Origin: Phycisphaerae bacterium
GTDB lineage: Bacteria > Planctomycetota > Phycisphaerae > Sedimentisphaerales > Anaerobacaceae
Length of the DNA: 64,000 nucleotides
Assembly (NCBI GenBank): GCA_030604525.1
Contig: JAUVVQ010000002.1
Location: forward strand, 1 to 64,000
Reading direction: 5' to 3'
Within the stretch, counting starts at the first letter, position 1. Every line of letters starts with the position of its first letter. Made by a program: the position numbers and the translations under genes. Below the pieces are notes generated by a model that had not been told where the DNA came from, searched no databases, and saw nothing but the letters and a program-made list of their open reading frames with translations. This document shows positions 7,270 through 16,497 of this stretch, in pieces.

Positions 7270-8127
7270 TTATGCTTCTTTTATTTGTGCCTTGTTTTTT
7301 AGCTCATCGACATAGTTTTCTATAGCTTTTGTTTTGTTTTCGGCTTTAAGTGTCGGGATTATTTTTTCTCCTGCCTGCTTAATAGGGAGAGTTTTCGCTG
7401 GTTCTCTGTCATAGAGCTTTGCGATATGAAACCCAAAGCGAGTCCGGAAGACATCGCTGGTCTGGCCTTTATTCAGATTAAAGAGAACGTCATCGAATTC
7501 TTCAACCATTTGCCCCCTGGTAAAGTAGCCCAAATCGCCGTTGTTTTGAGGACAATCCGAGTACTTTTGAACCAGCATTTCAAAAACCCCGCCGTTTTGC
7601 AGCTCCTGATTTGCTTTTTCAATTGTAGTTTGTGCGGTTTTTTCATCCGTTTGCCAGTTTATGTGTTTTACAATGTGACTTGCTCTTATGCGTTCAGGAG
7701 TTCGGAAGTTATCTTTATTTTTATTGTAGAATTTTCGGATGTTTTTGTCTGAAGGTTCAGGTAAATCCCTGCATACATCTTCAAGCAAATGTTCTACTTT
7801 AATTTTCAGCACAATTTCCTTTTTTAATTTCTGATTGTCTAACGCATCAACTGCTTCGTCTGGCCGGTGGCTATTTGCGAATTGTTTTTTTGCTTCATTT
7901 AGAGCCGTTTCAATTTCTTCGGGGTTTATCTCGCAGTCAAATTTCCTGGCTTGCTGTTGAATCAGGATTCTTTCGGTGACATTTTCTTTAGACCACTGTG
8001 TAAGCTGTGCTTTCTGCTGTTCCGTGCTTTGCCCTGTAAAGGTTTGCTCGTAATGCGGTTTTAAACGCTCGTACTCCGCCTGGATAACAGAATCTTCGAT
8101 TTTTTCACCGTTGACTATTAGAGTCAT
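7270..8127 (-). CDS. Parvulin-type peptidyl-prolyl cis-trans isomerase
   Basis: This is a 285-residue protein. Residues 1-125 form a helical SurA/PrsA/NifM-like N-terminal domain. Residues about 145-240 form a rotamase domain with ASHIVKH, FEMLVQKYSDCP, GGDLGYF-like NNGDLGYFTRGQM, a FDDVLFNLNKGQ segment and FGFHIAKL. There is no signal peptide, so it resembles cytosolic NifM-type rotamases rather than periplasmic SurA. It is the last gene of a minus-strand operon behind a thymidylate synthase homologue (35-bp gap). Its clients are unknown. Confidence 0.88.
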   Translation of the reverse strand: MTLIVNGEKIEDSVIQAEYERLKPHYEQTFTGQSTEQQKAQLTQWSKENVTERILIQQQARKFDCEINPEEIETALNEAKKQFANSHRPDEAVDALDNQKLKKEIVLKIKVEHLLEDVCRDLPEPSDKNIRKFYNKNKDNFRTPERIRASHIVKHINWQTDEKTAQTTIEKANQELQNGGVFEMLVQKYSDCPQNNGDLGYFTRGQMVEEFDDVLFNLNKGQTSDVFRTRFGFHIAKLYDREPAKTLPIKQAGEKIIPTLKAENKTKAIENYVDELKNKAQIKEA

Positions 8128-8162
8128 ATTTACGTCCTTTTTAATGTTTAGATATGAATTTT

Positions 8163-9047
8163 TTAATCACCCTTTGGCCTGGCGTACCAGTCTGGGTCTT
8201 TGGCAAGGTTGTCTCTTGCTTCTTTTGTCATCATCTCGAATGCGGGGTGTGTACTCGGCCAGGCGCGCCTGGTAAATGGACTCTGTCGCATTTTTTCTAC
8301 TTCTTTTACAACTTCTTCAAAATAGCTGCCGTATATATGCAGAGAGTCGCTTATATCGACATATCTGCCAACCTCTACCGGTTTATTCAGCTTCCTGGAA
8401 ATCTTCTCAGCAATTATTCTTTGGAGCTCCGTCAGGGCATAGACATTCATAAACCACGCTTTATATAAGTCTCTGCTTCGCCAATGTGTGTTCATATTGA
8501 CCGAAAGCTGACCGTGATTGTTTTCCACAAGCCGACACCATACCCTCTGAAGACACGGCGGGTCATTCGTTCCCGGGTCGGCAGTAGGCATCCAGGTTAT
8601 TGCCTGTGCCCTTCTGGTATGATGCACCTCGGTGAGGGAATCTATGATGTATTGAATCTGGTCAATTTTTTTGAAAGGTCTCGGACAGTCAGCTTTACCC
8701 AGGTCTTCTACGGGACAATAAGAAAAAAGCCGTTCGTGATAGGTATAAGTCCATTTTCCGGCGGCAGGGTCAATCCAATGGTCGTGTATGCCGCTTATTA
8801 CTTCCTGCCTGTATGCTTCGAGCTCAGCAGGCCCGCCTGGGAAATTTTTATGAATTCTCGGCTCTGCAAACGGGTCTGTTATAGTTACCATAACCGTAGC
8901 GTCTTTGCTCGGCGGGTCAGTCGGCTTGTCATACTGTGTTTTGATTTGCAGCCCGCTGTCCCAGACCGCCAGGACGGCTTTTTCCCAGGCCTCCGGAAGG
9001 CAGTCGCCGGTTATCGAAATTGTTGGTATTTTACCCTGTGACATCAT
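8163..9047 (-). CDS. Thymidylate synthase family protein (divergent ThyA)
   Basis: This is a 294-residue protein with the ThyA core in order: RRAQAITWMP (about 145-154), DPPCLQRVW with the catalytic-type cysteine C165, HWRSRDLYKAWFMNV (dUMP-binding Arg/Ser and Asp region) and DSLHIYG (His237, Tyr239). In canonical ThyA these read PPCHxxxQF, RSxDxxLGxPFNI and DxHxY, so the His after the catalytic Cys is Leu here and the PFN segment is WFMN. It could be the cell's dTMP synthase or a pyrimidine hydroxymethylase-like relative. Two adjacent ATG codons begin the frame. The upstream membrane protein gene ends 9 bases before it. Confidence 0.82.
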   Translation of the reverse strand: MMSQGKIPTISITGDCLPEAWEKAVLAVWDSGLQIKTQYDKPTDPPSKDATVMVTITDPFAEPRIHKNFPGGPAELEAYRQEVISGIHDHWIDPAAGKWTYTYHERLFSYCPVEDLGKADCPRPFKKIDQIQYIIDSLTEVHHTRRAQAITWMPTADPGTNDPPCLQRVWCRLVENNHGQLSVNMNTHWRSRDLYKAWFMNVYALTELQRIIAEKISRKLNKPVEVGRYVDISDSLHIYGSYFEEVVKEVEKMRQSPFTRRAWPSTHPAFEMMTKEARDNLAKDPDWYARPKGD

Positions 9048-9056
9048 AAAAGCGAA

Positions 9057-9647
9057 TCAATCAGAAATTTTAACTTTGAACGGTTTGGTTCCGGGCCTCT
9101 TGTTGAAATATCTGCTGGTATCTAATTCTTCTTCAGTAATGTTTTTACTCTTTTGGTAGCGTTGCGGTATATCCGCAAGCATTTGTTTTGCCCTGTAGGC
9201 GTACCAGCTATCGGGCCATTTTTCTATTATTCGCCGGCAGTTCTGAACCATCAAAGTCAACCCAATAGGTCCCATAGGCAGCCGAGTCATACTGCGGGCC
9301 GGCACTGCTACGTTCAAAAGCTCTTCGGCCTCTATTTTGTCTATCTCAGAAAGCTCGGTGAAATAAAGTGTTACCTCCCTGACTTTCTTTTCAGAGCTTT
9401 CGGTTGATTGGCCGGTTTCTGCGGGGCTGCGGTTTTCGGTTGTCTGCTGGTTCTGTTCGCTCGTTTCTATAGTCTCCGGCTTAGTTAAAAACTTTTTCCT
9501 GTCCTCCCCTGCCACGTCCTGAAAGGTTTTCTCCGGTTTTAGCTCCAGAGTAATATCTGAAGGCAGGAATCTTCTTACCACAATAATGCCAGCTATCAGT
9601 ATTATTATTACTCCTGCAACTTTCAGCCAGAACGTGTTCATAATCAT
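9057..9647 (-). CDS. Membrane-anchored protein of unknown function
   Basis: This is a 196-residue protein with one N-terminal membrane helix (about 8-24), then a polar Glu/Thr/Ser-rich linker (about 35-90) and a C-terminal domain (about 90-196) holding LYFTELSEIDKIEAEELL, RMTRLPMGPIGL-type sequence and a TPR-like helix pair (CRRIIEKWPDSWYAYRAKQML). I do not recognise the family. It is the first gene of the operon with the thymidylate synthase homologue and the parvulin isomerase. Confidence 0.7.
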   Translation of the reverse strand: MIMNTFWLKVAGVIIILIAGIIVVRRFLPSDITLELKPEKTFQDVAGEDRKKFLTKPETIETSEQNQQTTENRSPAETGQSTESSEKKVREVTLYFTELSEIDKIEAEELLNVAVPARSMTRLPMGPIGLTLMVQNCRRIIEKWPDSWYAYRAKQMLADIPQRYQKSKNITEEELDTSRYFNKRPGTKPFKVKISD

Positions 9648-9661
9648 ACCTTATTTGCGTG

Positions 9662-9690
9662 TTGAATGTAGTTGACTAATTTCTTATAAT
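9662..9690 (+). promoter_or_regulatory. Promoter for ribE
   Basis: TTGAAT, a 17-bp spacer, TATAAT. It lies 64 bases before the ribE start. No FMN-riboswitch sequence is apparent in the short leader. Confidence 0.65.
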
Positions 9691-9753
9691 TGATTTTAGC
9701 TATAAACTTGTTCTTTTCAATAAATAAATGGTTGAGGTTCAGTAAAATTTAGG

Positions 9754-10395
9754 ATGTTTACAGGTATAATAAAAAAAACCTGTCTGGTAGAGTCGGTCAG
9801 CAGAAGCCCCGATGGGATGCAGCTTCGTATAGCATTGGGCGAGCTTGCAGATGAGTCGAAGCCGGGCGATAGTATTTCTGTAAACGGTGTGTGCTTGACC
9901 GTCACCGAGCTTTCAGGGAGGGTTGCTCATTTTGATATAAGCGGCGAGACCCTGGGGAAAACAACCCTGGGTTCGCTAAGACCTTCGTCGGAGGTGAATA
10001 TTGAGCTTGCTTTGAAGAGTACTGACCGTCTCGGCGGACATATAGTGCAGGGTCATATTGACGGAACTGCACAGATTAAAAGAATTGAACAGAAGGGGAA
10101 ATTCAAGACGATAACCTTTTCTGCCGATACTGAATTGCTGGAAGAGATGGTATTAAAAGGTTCTGTGGCGGTGGACGGGATTTCTCTTACGGTTGCTGGT
10201 ATCAATGGAAACAGCTTCGGCGTCGCTGTAATACCTGAAACGCTCGAAAGAACTACACTTGGAAGAGCAAAAGCGGCAGAGAGCGTCAACATTGAGACTG
10301 ATATAATTATCAAGGCGGTTAGAAAACAACTGGAGAAAATAATGCCGGCGAAACAGGAGCTTACCGTTGAAAAACTGAAGGAGCTGGGATTTTGA
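9754..10395 (+). CDS. ribE: Riboflavin synthase, alpha chain
   Basis: This 213-residue enzyme dismutates two 6,7-dimethyl-8-ribityllumazines to riboflavin. Two lumazine-binding repeats are clear: the N-terminal MFTGII with SVNGVCLTV and FDISGETL, and the second beginning GHIVQGHIDG with VDGISLTV and VIPETLERTTL. Length is normal. It is the first gene of a plus-strand run with pdxA (53-bp gap) and rsmA. None of the other rib genes is present. Confidence 0.96.
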   Translation: MFTGIIKKTCLVESVSRSPDGMQLRIALGELADESKPGDSISVNGVCLTVTELSGRVAHFDISGETLGKTTLGSLRPSSEVNIELALKSTDRLGGHIVQGHIDGTAQIKRIEQKGKFKTITFSADTELLEEMVLKGSVAVDGISLTVAGINGNSFGVAVIPETLERTTLGRAKAAESVNIETDIIIKAVRKQLEKIMPAKQELTVEKLKELGF

Positions 10396-10447
10396 ACCGA
10401 ATTAAAGCTGTTGTTATATAATGGTGTAAAAGATAAACTAAAAAACG

Positions 10448-11518
10448 ATGACAGAGAACAATCACAACAACTCAATACGTGAACAGCCGGTAATAGGGAT
10501 AACGATGGGCGACCCGCTCGGTATCGGTCCGGAAGTGCTGGTCAAGGCACTGATGGCACCCGAAATACGTCGAGCTGCGAAGTTTATCGTTTTCGGTATG
10601 AACGAGCAACTTGTCTATGTTGCCGACAAGGCGGAGCTTGAGCCGTTCTGGGGACGTCACCAGCATGAGAAAATCAGCAGAGATTATCCCTTCAAGGTTG
10701 TAGTAGCTGACTATGATGAATATTCCGTACCGCCCTGGATGAAAGGTCCCAGCCGAATTGGCGGCAAGACCTCCACTCGATTTTGCCTTGATGCAATCGA
10801 GGCGGCTAAGGCGGGTATTATCGATGCAGTAGTAACTGCTCCGATTAGCAAGACGAGCTGGAAGATGGCGGGTGTGAAATGGCCTGGACATACTGAGATG
10901 CTGGCAAGCAGGTGCAAATCCAAGCGGAAGGTAATGATGTTTATCGCAGGTCCTTTGAAGGTTGCACTTGCAACGATACACGAGGCACTTTTCGATGTTC
11001 GGCACAAATTCACTATCGGCTGTGTGTTCGAGCCCATCGATTTGTTGAATACGGCGTTGAAGGAATACTTCGATTTGTCGGAACCTCGTATAGGTGTGGC
11101 GGCGTTGAATCCGCACGCCGGCGAAAACGGGCAATTCGGTGACGAGGAAAAGCGGATAATATCTCCTGCAATTATGCTTGCACAGGAGCAGGGCATTAAA
11201 TGTTACGGACCTTTCCCTGCGGACACTCTCTTTTTACAAACCGTTCAGGGGAAGTTTGACGCCGCTGTGGCAATGTATCACGACCAGGGGATGATACCTG
11301 TTAAACTTCTTGCTTTTGAAAGCGCAGTGAATGTTACTATCGGGATACCGATTATCAGAACTTCTCCAGCTCACGGGACGGCCTTCGATATTGTCGGTCG
11401 AAATCGTGCCAACCCTTCCAGTATGAAATGCGCTATAAAAACGGCAATCCATATGGTCAACGTGCGAAAACACAAAGCCGCCGAAAACCGGTGTGTCGGT
11501 AAAAATCAGCGGCAATAA
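10448..11518 (+). CDS. pdxA: 4-hydroxythreonine-4-phosphate dehydrogenase
   Basis: This 356-residue NAD-dependent enzyme of the DXP-dependent pyridoxal-phosphate route oxidises 4-phosphohydroxy-L-threonine. Landmarks: GITMGDPLGIGPEV at the N-terminus, TAPISK, WPGHTEML (metal-binding His), LNPHAGENG, AMYHDQGMIPVKLL (metal-binding His) and RTSPAHGTAFDIVG. Length is typical. It sits between ribE and rsmA on the same strand; the pdxA-rsmA pairing is common in bacteria. Confidence 0.96.
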   Translation: MTENNHNNSIREQPVIGITMGDPLGIGPEVLVKALMAPEIRRAAKFIVFGMNEQLVYVADKAELEPFWGRHQHEKISRDYPFKVVVADYDEYSVPPWMKGPSRIGGKTSTRFCLDAIEAAKAGIIDAVVTAPISKTSWKMAGVKWPGHTEMLASRCKSKRKVMMFIAGPLKVALATIHEALFDVRHKFTIGCVFEPIDLLNTALKEYFDLSEPRIGVAALNPHAGENGQFGDEEKRIISPAIMLAQEQGIKCYGPFPADTLFLQTVQGKFDAAVAMYHDQGMIPVKLLAFESAVNVTIGIPIIRTSPAHGTAFDIVGRNRANPSSMKCAIKTAIHMVNVRKHKAAENRCVGKNQRQ

Positions 11519-11552
11519 TTTGTAACCTTTTTAACTTACCTGCCTTTAAAAA

Positions 11553-12458
11553 ATGCAGACCAAAAATGAAATCCTGCAACTACTTAACGCCGCCCAGATA
11601 CATCCTGATAAACGTTTTGGACAGCACTTTCTTATAGATTTGAATTTAATGAGAATGCTTGTAGATTCCGCCTGTATTTGCAATAACGATGTTGTGCTGG
11701 AGGTCGGCTGCGGGACCGGTTCTTTGACACAGTCCCTTTGCGAATCAGCGGGGGGAGTAATAGCGGTCGAAGTGGATGCTAAACTTGCTCGAATCGCAAA
11801 AAAGCAGCTTTCGAAAAATAAAAATCTGCAAATAATAAACGCTGATATCCTGAAAAACAAAAACACCCTGAATGCCGAAGTCATAAGAGAGGTTCGGTCG
11901 GCTTGTAAAAAGTATCGGGGCAGGTCTCTTTTGGTCGCCAATTTACCTTATGATATTGCTTCGGCTTTGATACTAAATCTGGCCATGGGTCCTGTTGCCG
12001 CTGACGGCATGTATGTTATCGTCCAGAAGGAGGTTGCTGAGCGTATGGCTGCAAGGGCGCCCGATAAAAACTACGGCCCTTTGAGTATCTACCTGTCGGC
12101 AACAGGAGAGGTAAAAATAATCAGAAGATTGAGTCCGGCGGTTTTCTGGCCTCAGCCACAGGTGGAATCCGCTATGGTTAAATTTGTTCGTGATAAGAAG
12201 AAGATAAAACAAATCAAGGATATTCAGGTTTTCGGCGAAGTTGTAAATCTATTTATGCAGCATCGCAGAAAGATGCTGAAGGGCTGCACGAAGTTTGCAA
12301 AATCACGTTTGCGAAGTATTAGCGACTGGAGAGGACTCTTTGCCGAGGCCGGTATAAATTCACGTTACCGACCGGAACAGATAGCTGCTGAAAATTATGT
12401 AGCTCTTTCCAACCTCTGTTATGATTTTCTGAATAAAAAACAAGCCCTGATATTTTGA
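11553..12458 (+). CDS. rsmA: 16S rRNA (adenine1518-N6/adenine1519-N6)-dimethyltransferase
   Basis: This 301-residue KsgA-family methyltransferase dimethylates two adenines in helix 45 of 16S rRNA. Motifs: FGQHFLID, SAM-binding VLEVGCGTGSLTQ, NADILK, the catalytic-type VANLPYDIA, and PQVESAMVKF in the C-terminal part. About 30 bases separate it from pdxA, and it converges on the unknown gene that ends 20 bases further on. Confidence 0.96.
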   Translation: MQTKNEILQLLNAAQIHPDKRFGQHFLIDLNLMRMLVDSACICNNDVVLEVGCGTGSLTQSLCESAGGVIAVEVDAKLARIAKKQLSKNKNLQIINADILKNKNTLNAEVIREVRSACKKYRGRSLLVANLPYDIASALILNLAMGPVAADGMYVIVQKEVAERMAARAPDKNYGPLSIYLSATGEVKIIRRLSPAVFWPQPQVESAMVKFVRDKKKIKQIKDIQVFGEVVNLFMQHRRKMLKGCTKFAKSRLRSISDWRGLFAEAGINSRYRPEQIAAENYVALSNLCYDFLNKKQALIF

Positions 12459-12477
12459 CAGAGCGAGCAGGCGACTT

Positions 12478-13200
12478 TTACTCTTGTTGTTTTTTTCTCT
12501 GGATGAAATCACAAACTTCGCTGGTGGCATATTCTTCCACTCGCTGCAATCGCAGCCCGGAATCAAATTCCTCATCCTGGCCGAGTAATCTCGGTTTAGG
12601 CCAGAGAAGAATTGTTTCCGTGAGCAGTTTTTGCGGTTGTCTCAGGAAAGATTCGACTTTAACCTCAATCTGAAGCGGTTCTTTTTCATTTTTGGCCGCC
12701 GGCATAAATAGCCGTAACCCGCCGCCTGCAACAGGTCTCCTGCCGAGAAATTTAAAATCTTCCGGATTCTGACCGAGGCGGTCTTCCCATAGATATTTAA
12801 AGGCGTGCTCCCGGCAGTCATACAAATGTCGGATTGTCGCTGTCGTTCTTAGTATCTGGAACTGCTCAGGAAGCCAGGTCTGATGATATGCCAGGCAGAC
12901 CGCTTGTGCTTCTTTGCAAAACATTTCAAGTCCATAGCTCGGACTTCCGGAACTTATCGAAATGTTTACCCCTCCTGCAGGTTCTGAGGAACTGAGGTTG
13001 ATTGTCAGCGGGGACGGTTCTGTCCTGATGAGCATAAAGTTTTGTGAACCAAGCCGGGTCTGTGAAAAATCAAGCTGTTGCTCTGCAAGCTTTTTCTGGA
13101 ATTCAAGACGTTTGGCGGCATCAGGTCTCCATCTGAGAGCTATTACGTAACTTATTCCGAAGTAAATAGTTTGTCTGCTGTTAAGATTGAGCGTCTGCAT
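12478..13200 (-). CDS. Conserved-looking hypothetical protein
   Basis: This is a 240-residue soluble protein without signal peptide or membrane helices. It starts MQTLNLNSRQTIYFGISYVI and contains an Arg/Leu-rich helix, an SPLTINLSSSEP strand region, a helical centre (EMFCKEAQAVCLAYHQTW) and a Pro/Lys-rich C-terminal third. I recognise no family. Codon use and composition match neighbours. A 28-bp gap separates it from the fumarase alpha gene upstream, so the two may be co-transcribed. Confidence 0.65.
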   Translation of the reverse strand: MQTLNLNSRQTIYFGISYVIALRWRPDAAKRLEFQKKLAEQQLDFSQTRLGSQNFMLIRTEPSPLTINLSSSEPAGGVNISISSGSPSYGLEMFCKEAQAVCLAYHQTWLPEQFQILRTTATIRHLYDCREHAFKYLWEDRLGQNPEDFKFLGRRPVAGGGLRLFMPAAKNEKEPLQIEVKVESFLRQPQKLLTETILLWPKPRLLGQDEEFDSGLRLQRVEEYATSEVCDFIQRKKQQE

Positions 13201-13228
13201 TATATTGTCCCCTTTATAAAATTAAGGT

Positions 13229-14092
13229 TTAAATCACCGCTGTTTTGTGCCGATGGCTGTGACATTCAATATTAACCGCAACAGGCAGCGATGCGATATG
13301 ACAGCCCGCGGTCTCTATTAAACACGCCAAAGCAGTCGTATCGCCTCCTAATCCCTGAGGGCCGATACCGAGTTTATTTATCCTCTCCAGCATCTCTTTT
13401 TCGATTTTGGCGTAGAACTTCTGTTTGTTTAAGCTCCCTGTTTTTCTTAGAAGCGCTTTTTTGCTTAAAAGGCAGCTAAGCTCGAAGTTTCCTCCCATCC
13501 CGACTCCGACGATAAAAGGAGGACATGCATCAGCTCCTGCTGATTTTACGACATCGATGACCCAGTCGATTACCTCATTTTTTTCTGCTGTCGGATTAAA
13601 CATTTTAAATGCGCTTTTATTTTCACATCCTCCGCCTTTTGTCATAACATCTATTTTAAGTTTGTCCCCGGGGACAATGGAGTGATGTATTATTGCCGGC
13701 GTGTTCGTGCCTGTATTGTTTCTTGTATCCAATGGTTCTGATGTTACGCTTTTCCGCAAAAAACCTTCTTCGTAGCCCGCCTGAACTCCGGCATTAACTG
13801 CATCCAGGACGGTCAAATTGTTATCATTTGAGGGCGGATTGATATGAACGTCAGCTCCCTGCTCCAGGAAAACTACCGCAAGGCCGGTATCCTGGCATAG
13901 CGGTATCCTCTCGTCCTTTGCAATCCGGGCATTTTCAATAAGCTGTTCCAAGATATTTGCGGCTTTGTGATTTGTTTCTTTTTGAGCTGATATTTTCAAG
14001 GCATCCAGAACATCTTCGGGAAGCTCAAACGCAGCTTCCAGGCACAGCGTTTTGACCGTCTGGGAAATTTTTTCAAATTCGATATTTCGCAC
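13229..14092 (-). CDS. Fumarate hydratase class I, alpha (N-terminal) subunit
   Basis: This 287-residue protein is the iron-sulfur half of two-subunit class I fumarase/L-tartrate dehydratase. Key pieces: IPLCQDTGLAVVF, SEPLDTRNNTGTNTPAIIH, KGGGCENKSAFKMFNP, CPPFIVGVGMGG and LGIGPQGLGGDTTAL; the three cysteines in IPLCQDTG, GGGCENK and CPPFIVG are the expected [4Fe-4S] ligands. It starts at GTG with no strong Shine-Dalgarno. The beta subunit that completes the active site is not adjacent or elsewhere in the window. Fumarate rather than tartrate is assumed. Confidence 0.9.
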   Translation of the reverse strand: MRNIEFEKISQTVKTLCLEAAFELPEDVLDALKISAQKETNHKAANILEQLIENARIAKDERIPLCQDTGLAVVFLEQGADVHINPPSNDNNLTVLDAVNAGVQAGYEEGFLRKSVTSEPLDTRNNTGTNTPAIIHHSIVPGDKLKIDVMTKGGGCENKSAFKMFNPTAEKNEVIDWVIDVVKSAGADACPPFIVGVGMGGNFELSCLLSKKALLRKTGSLNKQKFYAKIEKEMLERINKLGIGPQGLGGDTTALACLIETAGCHIASLPVAVNIECHSHRHKTAVI

Positions 14093-14157
14093 AGTTATTC
14101 GTGACCGAGTGTTAAAAAATAGTCAAACCGCTCAGGCAACCGAATGCGAACAAGAGC

Positions 14158-16485
14158 TTAATCCGGCCGGCATTGGAGCTGGAAGCTCTTATAGGTTGTG
14201 TTGCCTACCTTGTCCATTACTTTAACTGCGATTACATTTTCCCCTTCGTCAAGGTCTGTAACCTCGATGGTGAATTCCTCTTCGGTTGTATCGTAAACCT
14301 TATCGTCCGGCAAAGTGCTTTTCCATTTGCTATTGCTGTTGACGGTGTATTGAACCTTTTCTATAGCACTTAAAGCGTCCTTAATTTTCAGCTTCAAAAC
14401 GGCGGTCAGTTTTTCTTTGTCTAATGAGCTTTTTTCAATCACCGGCCCGGTATTATCAACAACGACCGGTTCGCTCACCCTGCTGCCGGTCAAACTGCTT
14501 TGAGGTGTATTGGCTCGGACATCATTTGCGGTAATTCTTATTTCATATCGACCGTCCTCAACGGTTTTGCCGTCCCATTGGAAATTATCTTCTTCGTTGT
14601 CATCTTTGAGCTCTATCCAGTTTGTTCTGCCGATTTTTCTGAAATCTATTTTGTAAATAAGTTTATCGCTGTTGTCATCCTTGGCCTTATAGCTGATTTT
14701 GAACAAACCTTTTTTCCCCGAATCTCCAAGCCGTTCGACATCTACCGATTCAACTACGGGCTTGAGATTTGGTATAGTGTTCGCAACAGCCACTTCCCTT
14801 ACTACGGGCGTTTTTTTGCCGCCGGCACCTTTTAGAATAAGTTTATATTGCAGAAATCTGCCTAAGGGACACTGCATCTGCACCGGTCCTTTTAGCTCTG
14901 CCTCCTCGGTCCAGTCGGTAAATGTAGGGTCATTGATATCTTTTACATTTCCGCTTCGGCAGGACATCAGCACTTTGCAGTCTGTCGGGATATCGGCTTC
15001 AATTTGCAACTTGCCCCATTTTGTTGGTTGTCCGCCGTCGATAAGGTCAGAAGTGTATGTTCCTTTGTCTGCAAAATCTTTGCTTAATTTTATAAGCTTG
15101 GCTGGATTAGCAGTCCCAATGTAAATATTCCGGTCAGTTACGGCAACTGCGGTTATCTGCGATGCCTGCTTGTCTTCATAAATTATGGCTTTCCTTTCGG
15201 TAGCAGGTTCTACCTCAAACAGGCGGCCGTTGTTACCCGTCCCCAACAACAGTTTCTTTCCTTTCTTGTCCAGGGAGAAAAATACCGCTGACTCTGTAAA
15301 AACTTCTGTCACAAAACCTTCTTTGTCGATTTTATATATGTAACTTGCCTTGCCGGGCTTGCCCTGTTTGTGCACTATGGTTTTAGGCTGGTTTTTTTTC
15401 TCTGGGCCGTTTCCTTTTGTATTGGCAATCTTCAGGTTAAGCGAACTTTTATTCTGTCCTTTCTTATCGGCGTTGCCTGAGACTTCAGGCCGGCCTGCTG
15501 AATTTTGACTAAAGGCGAATTTATCTTCTGTTGCCACAACTTTGGCTGAGGTCGCAGCAGCATAAAGCTCCTTTTTGTTGTTTTCGTTTTCCGCCAGAAG
15601 CATCGCTGTGATTTCCGGCTGCTCACTGTCATACAAAACCTTTACTTTTTTGTTTAGCGTATCGATTTGATATACAAGCCCCCTGGTATCACTGCCGGCA
15701 TAAAGGATATTGTTACCCGCTGAGACTAAGGAGAGGATATTTTTGTCCGTGCTGTCAAGGACGAGCTCGGGATTCCGGCCAAAAGAATCAAGGCGATATA
15801 TTTTTCCTTCCGGACCGGTTGCCAGGTAGATATCGCCGTCCTCAGCTACTTCGATATCGAAAATATATTTGCAGTCGTTTGGTTCGTAAATTTTGACAGG
15901 GCTATTTTTCTCAAATCGATAGAGGACACATTTTTCCCCGCTGATGCCGGCTAAAAGTCTGCCGGAAACATCCACTGCCATTGCGAAGATGTGCTCGTTC
16001 TTCAGGTATTCTTTTGCTTCTACCGCATTTGCGTCATTCGGCTCTGGCGGAAGCGGCTTGTGATTATTTTTATCACCATTGGACTCGATGGGGTAAATCT
16101 TCGATAACTTCCCCATTTCATATTGGTAAATGCCCCCGTTGGGACTTGTCCCAATATAGATAGTTTCTGCCGACGAGACAATGCAGTTAATAGACCAGGG
16201 TGTATAATCGCCGCCTTCTTTCTTTAGATTATTTTCTGTATCTTTGAAATCTTTCACTAACAATTCCGAAGCTCGAGCGAGTTTGATTGTCCCTTTGGAA
16301 TCGACAATGACATCCTTGCTCTCACCCCCGGCGAAATCGGCACTGCTGCTCTGCCGGGTTATCTTGCTGGTAACTGACAATGCATCCGTAAATAAAAACA
16401 AAGACAAGCCAAAAGAGCAGGCCCAGAAGATAGATCTGGTAAACACTGTTTTTTTCAACGCAATAATTTGTTTTTCTAAGTTCAT
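14158..16485 (-). CDS. Secreted beta-propeller protein with C-terminal Ig/FN3-like region
   Basis: This is a 775-residue protein beginning with a signal-type segment (hydrophobic about 18-38). Residues about 100-480 carry repeated blade motifs: IYIGTSPNGGIYQY, LLAGISGEKCVLYRF, IYLATGPEGKIYRL, ILYAGSDTRGLVYQI, LLLGTGNNGRLFEV, IYIGTANPAKLIKL. A Lys/Asn/Ser-rich insertion lies at about 325-390. The C-terminal 280 residues look like beta-sandwich domains (FKISYKAKDDNSDKLIYKID, YEIRITANDVRANTP). Twelve bases separate it from the S55 peptidase gene upstream, and AGGAG precedes its ATG, so the two are almost certainly co-expressed and both exported. Function unknown. Confidence 0.8.
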   Translation of the reverse strand: MNLEKQIIALKKTVFTRSIFWACSFGLSLFLFTDALSVTSKITRQSSSADFAGGESKDVIVDSKGTIKLARASELLVKDFKDTENNLKKEGGDYTPWSINCIVSSAETIYIGTSPNGGIYQYEMGKLSKIYPIESNGDKNNHKPLPPEPNDANAVEAKEYLKNEHIFAMAVDVSGRLLAGISGEKCVLYRFEKNSPVKIYEPNDCKYIFDIEVAEDGDIYLATGPEGKIYRLDSFGRNPELVLDSTDKNILSLVSAGNNILYAGSDTRGLVYQIDTLNKKVKVLYDSEQPEITAMLLAENENNKKELYAAATSAKVVATEDKFAFSQNSAGRPEVSGNADKKGQNKSSLNLKIANTKGNGPEKKNQPKTIVHKQGKPGKASYIYKIDKEGFVTEVFTESAVFFSLDKKGKKLLLGTGNNGRLFEVEPATERKAIIYEDKQASQITAVAVTDRNIYIGTANPAKLIKLSKDFADKGTYTSDLIDGGQPTKWGKLQIEADIPTDCKVLMSCRSGNVKDINDPTFTDWTEEAELKGPVQMQCPLGRFLQYKLILKGAGGKKTPVVREVAVANTIPNLKPVVESVDVERLGDSGKKGLFKISYKAKDDNSDKLIYKIDFRKIGRTNWIELKDDNEEDNFQWDGKTVEDGRYEIRITANDVRANTPQSSLTGSRVSEPVVVDNTGPVIEKSSLDKEKLTAVLKLKIKDALSAIEKVQYTVNSNSKWKSTLPDDKVYDTTEEEFTIEVTDLDEGENVIAVKVMDKVGNTTYKSFQLQCRPD

Positions 16486-16497
16486 ATTAAACTCCTG

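Noticed and set aside
10395-10447. Separate promoter for pdxA
   Set aside because: A TATAAT-like hexamer exists, but the best -35 is 19 bp away, and co-transcription with ribE is simpler.
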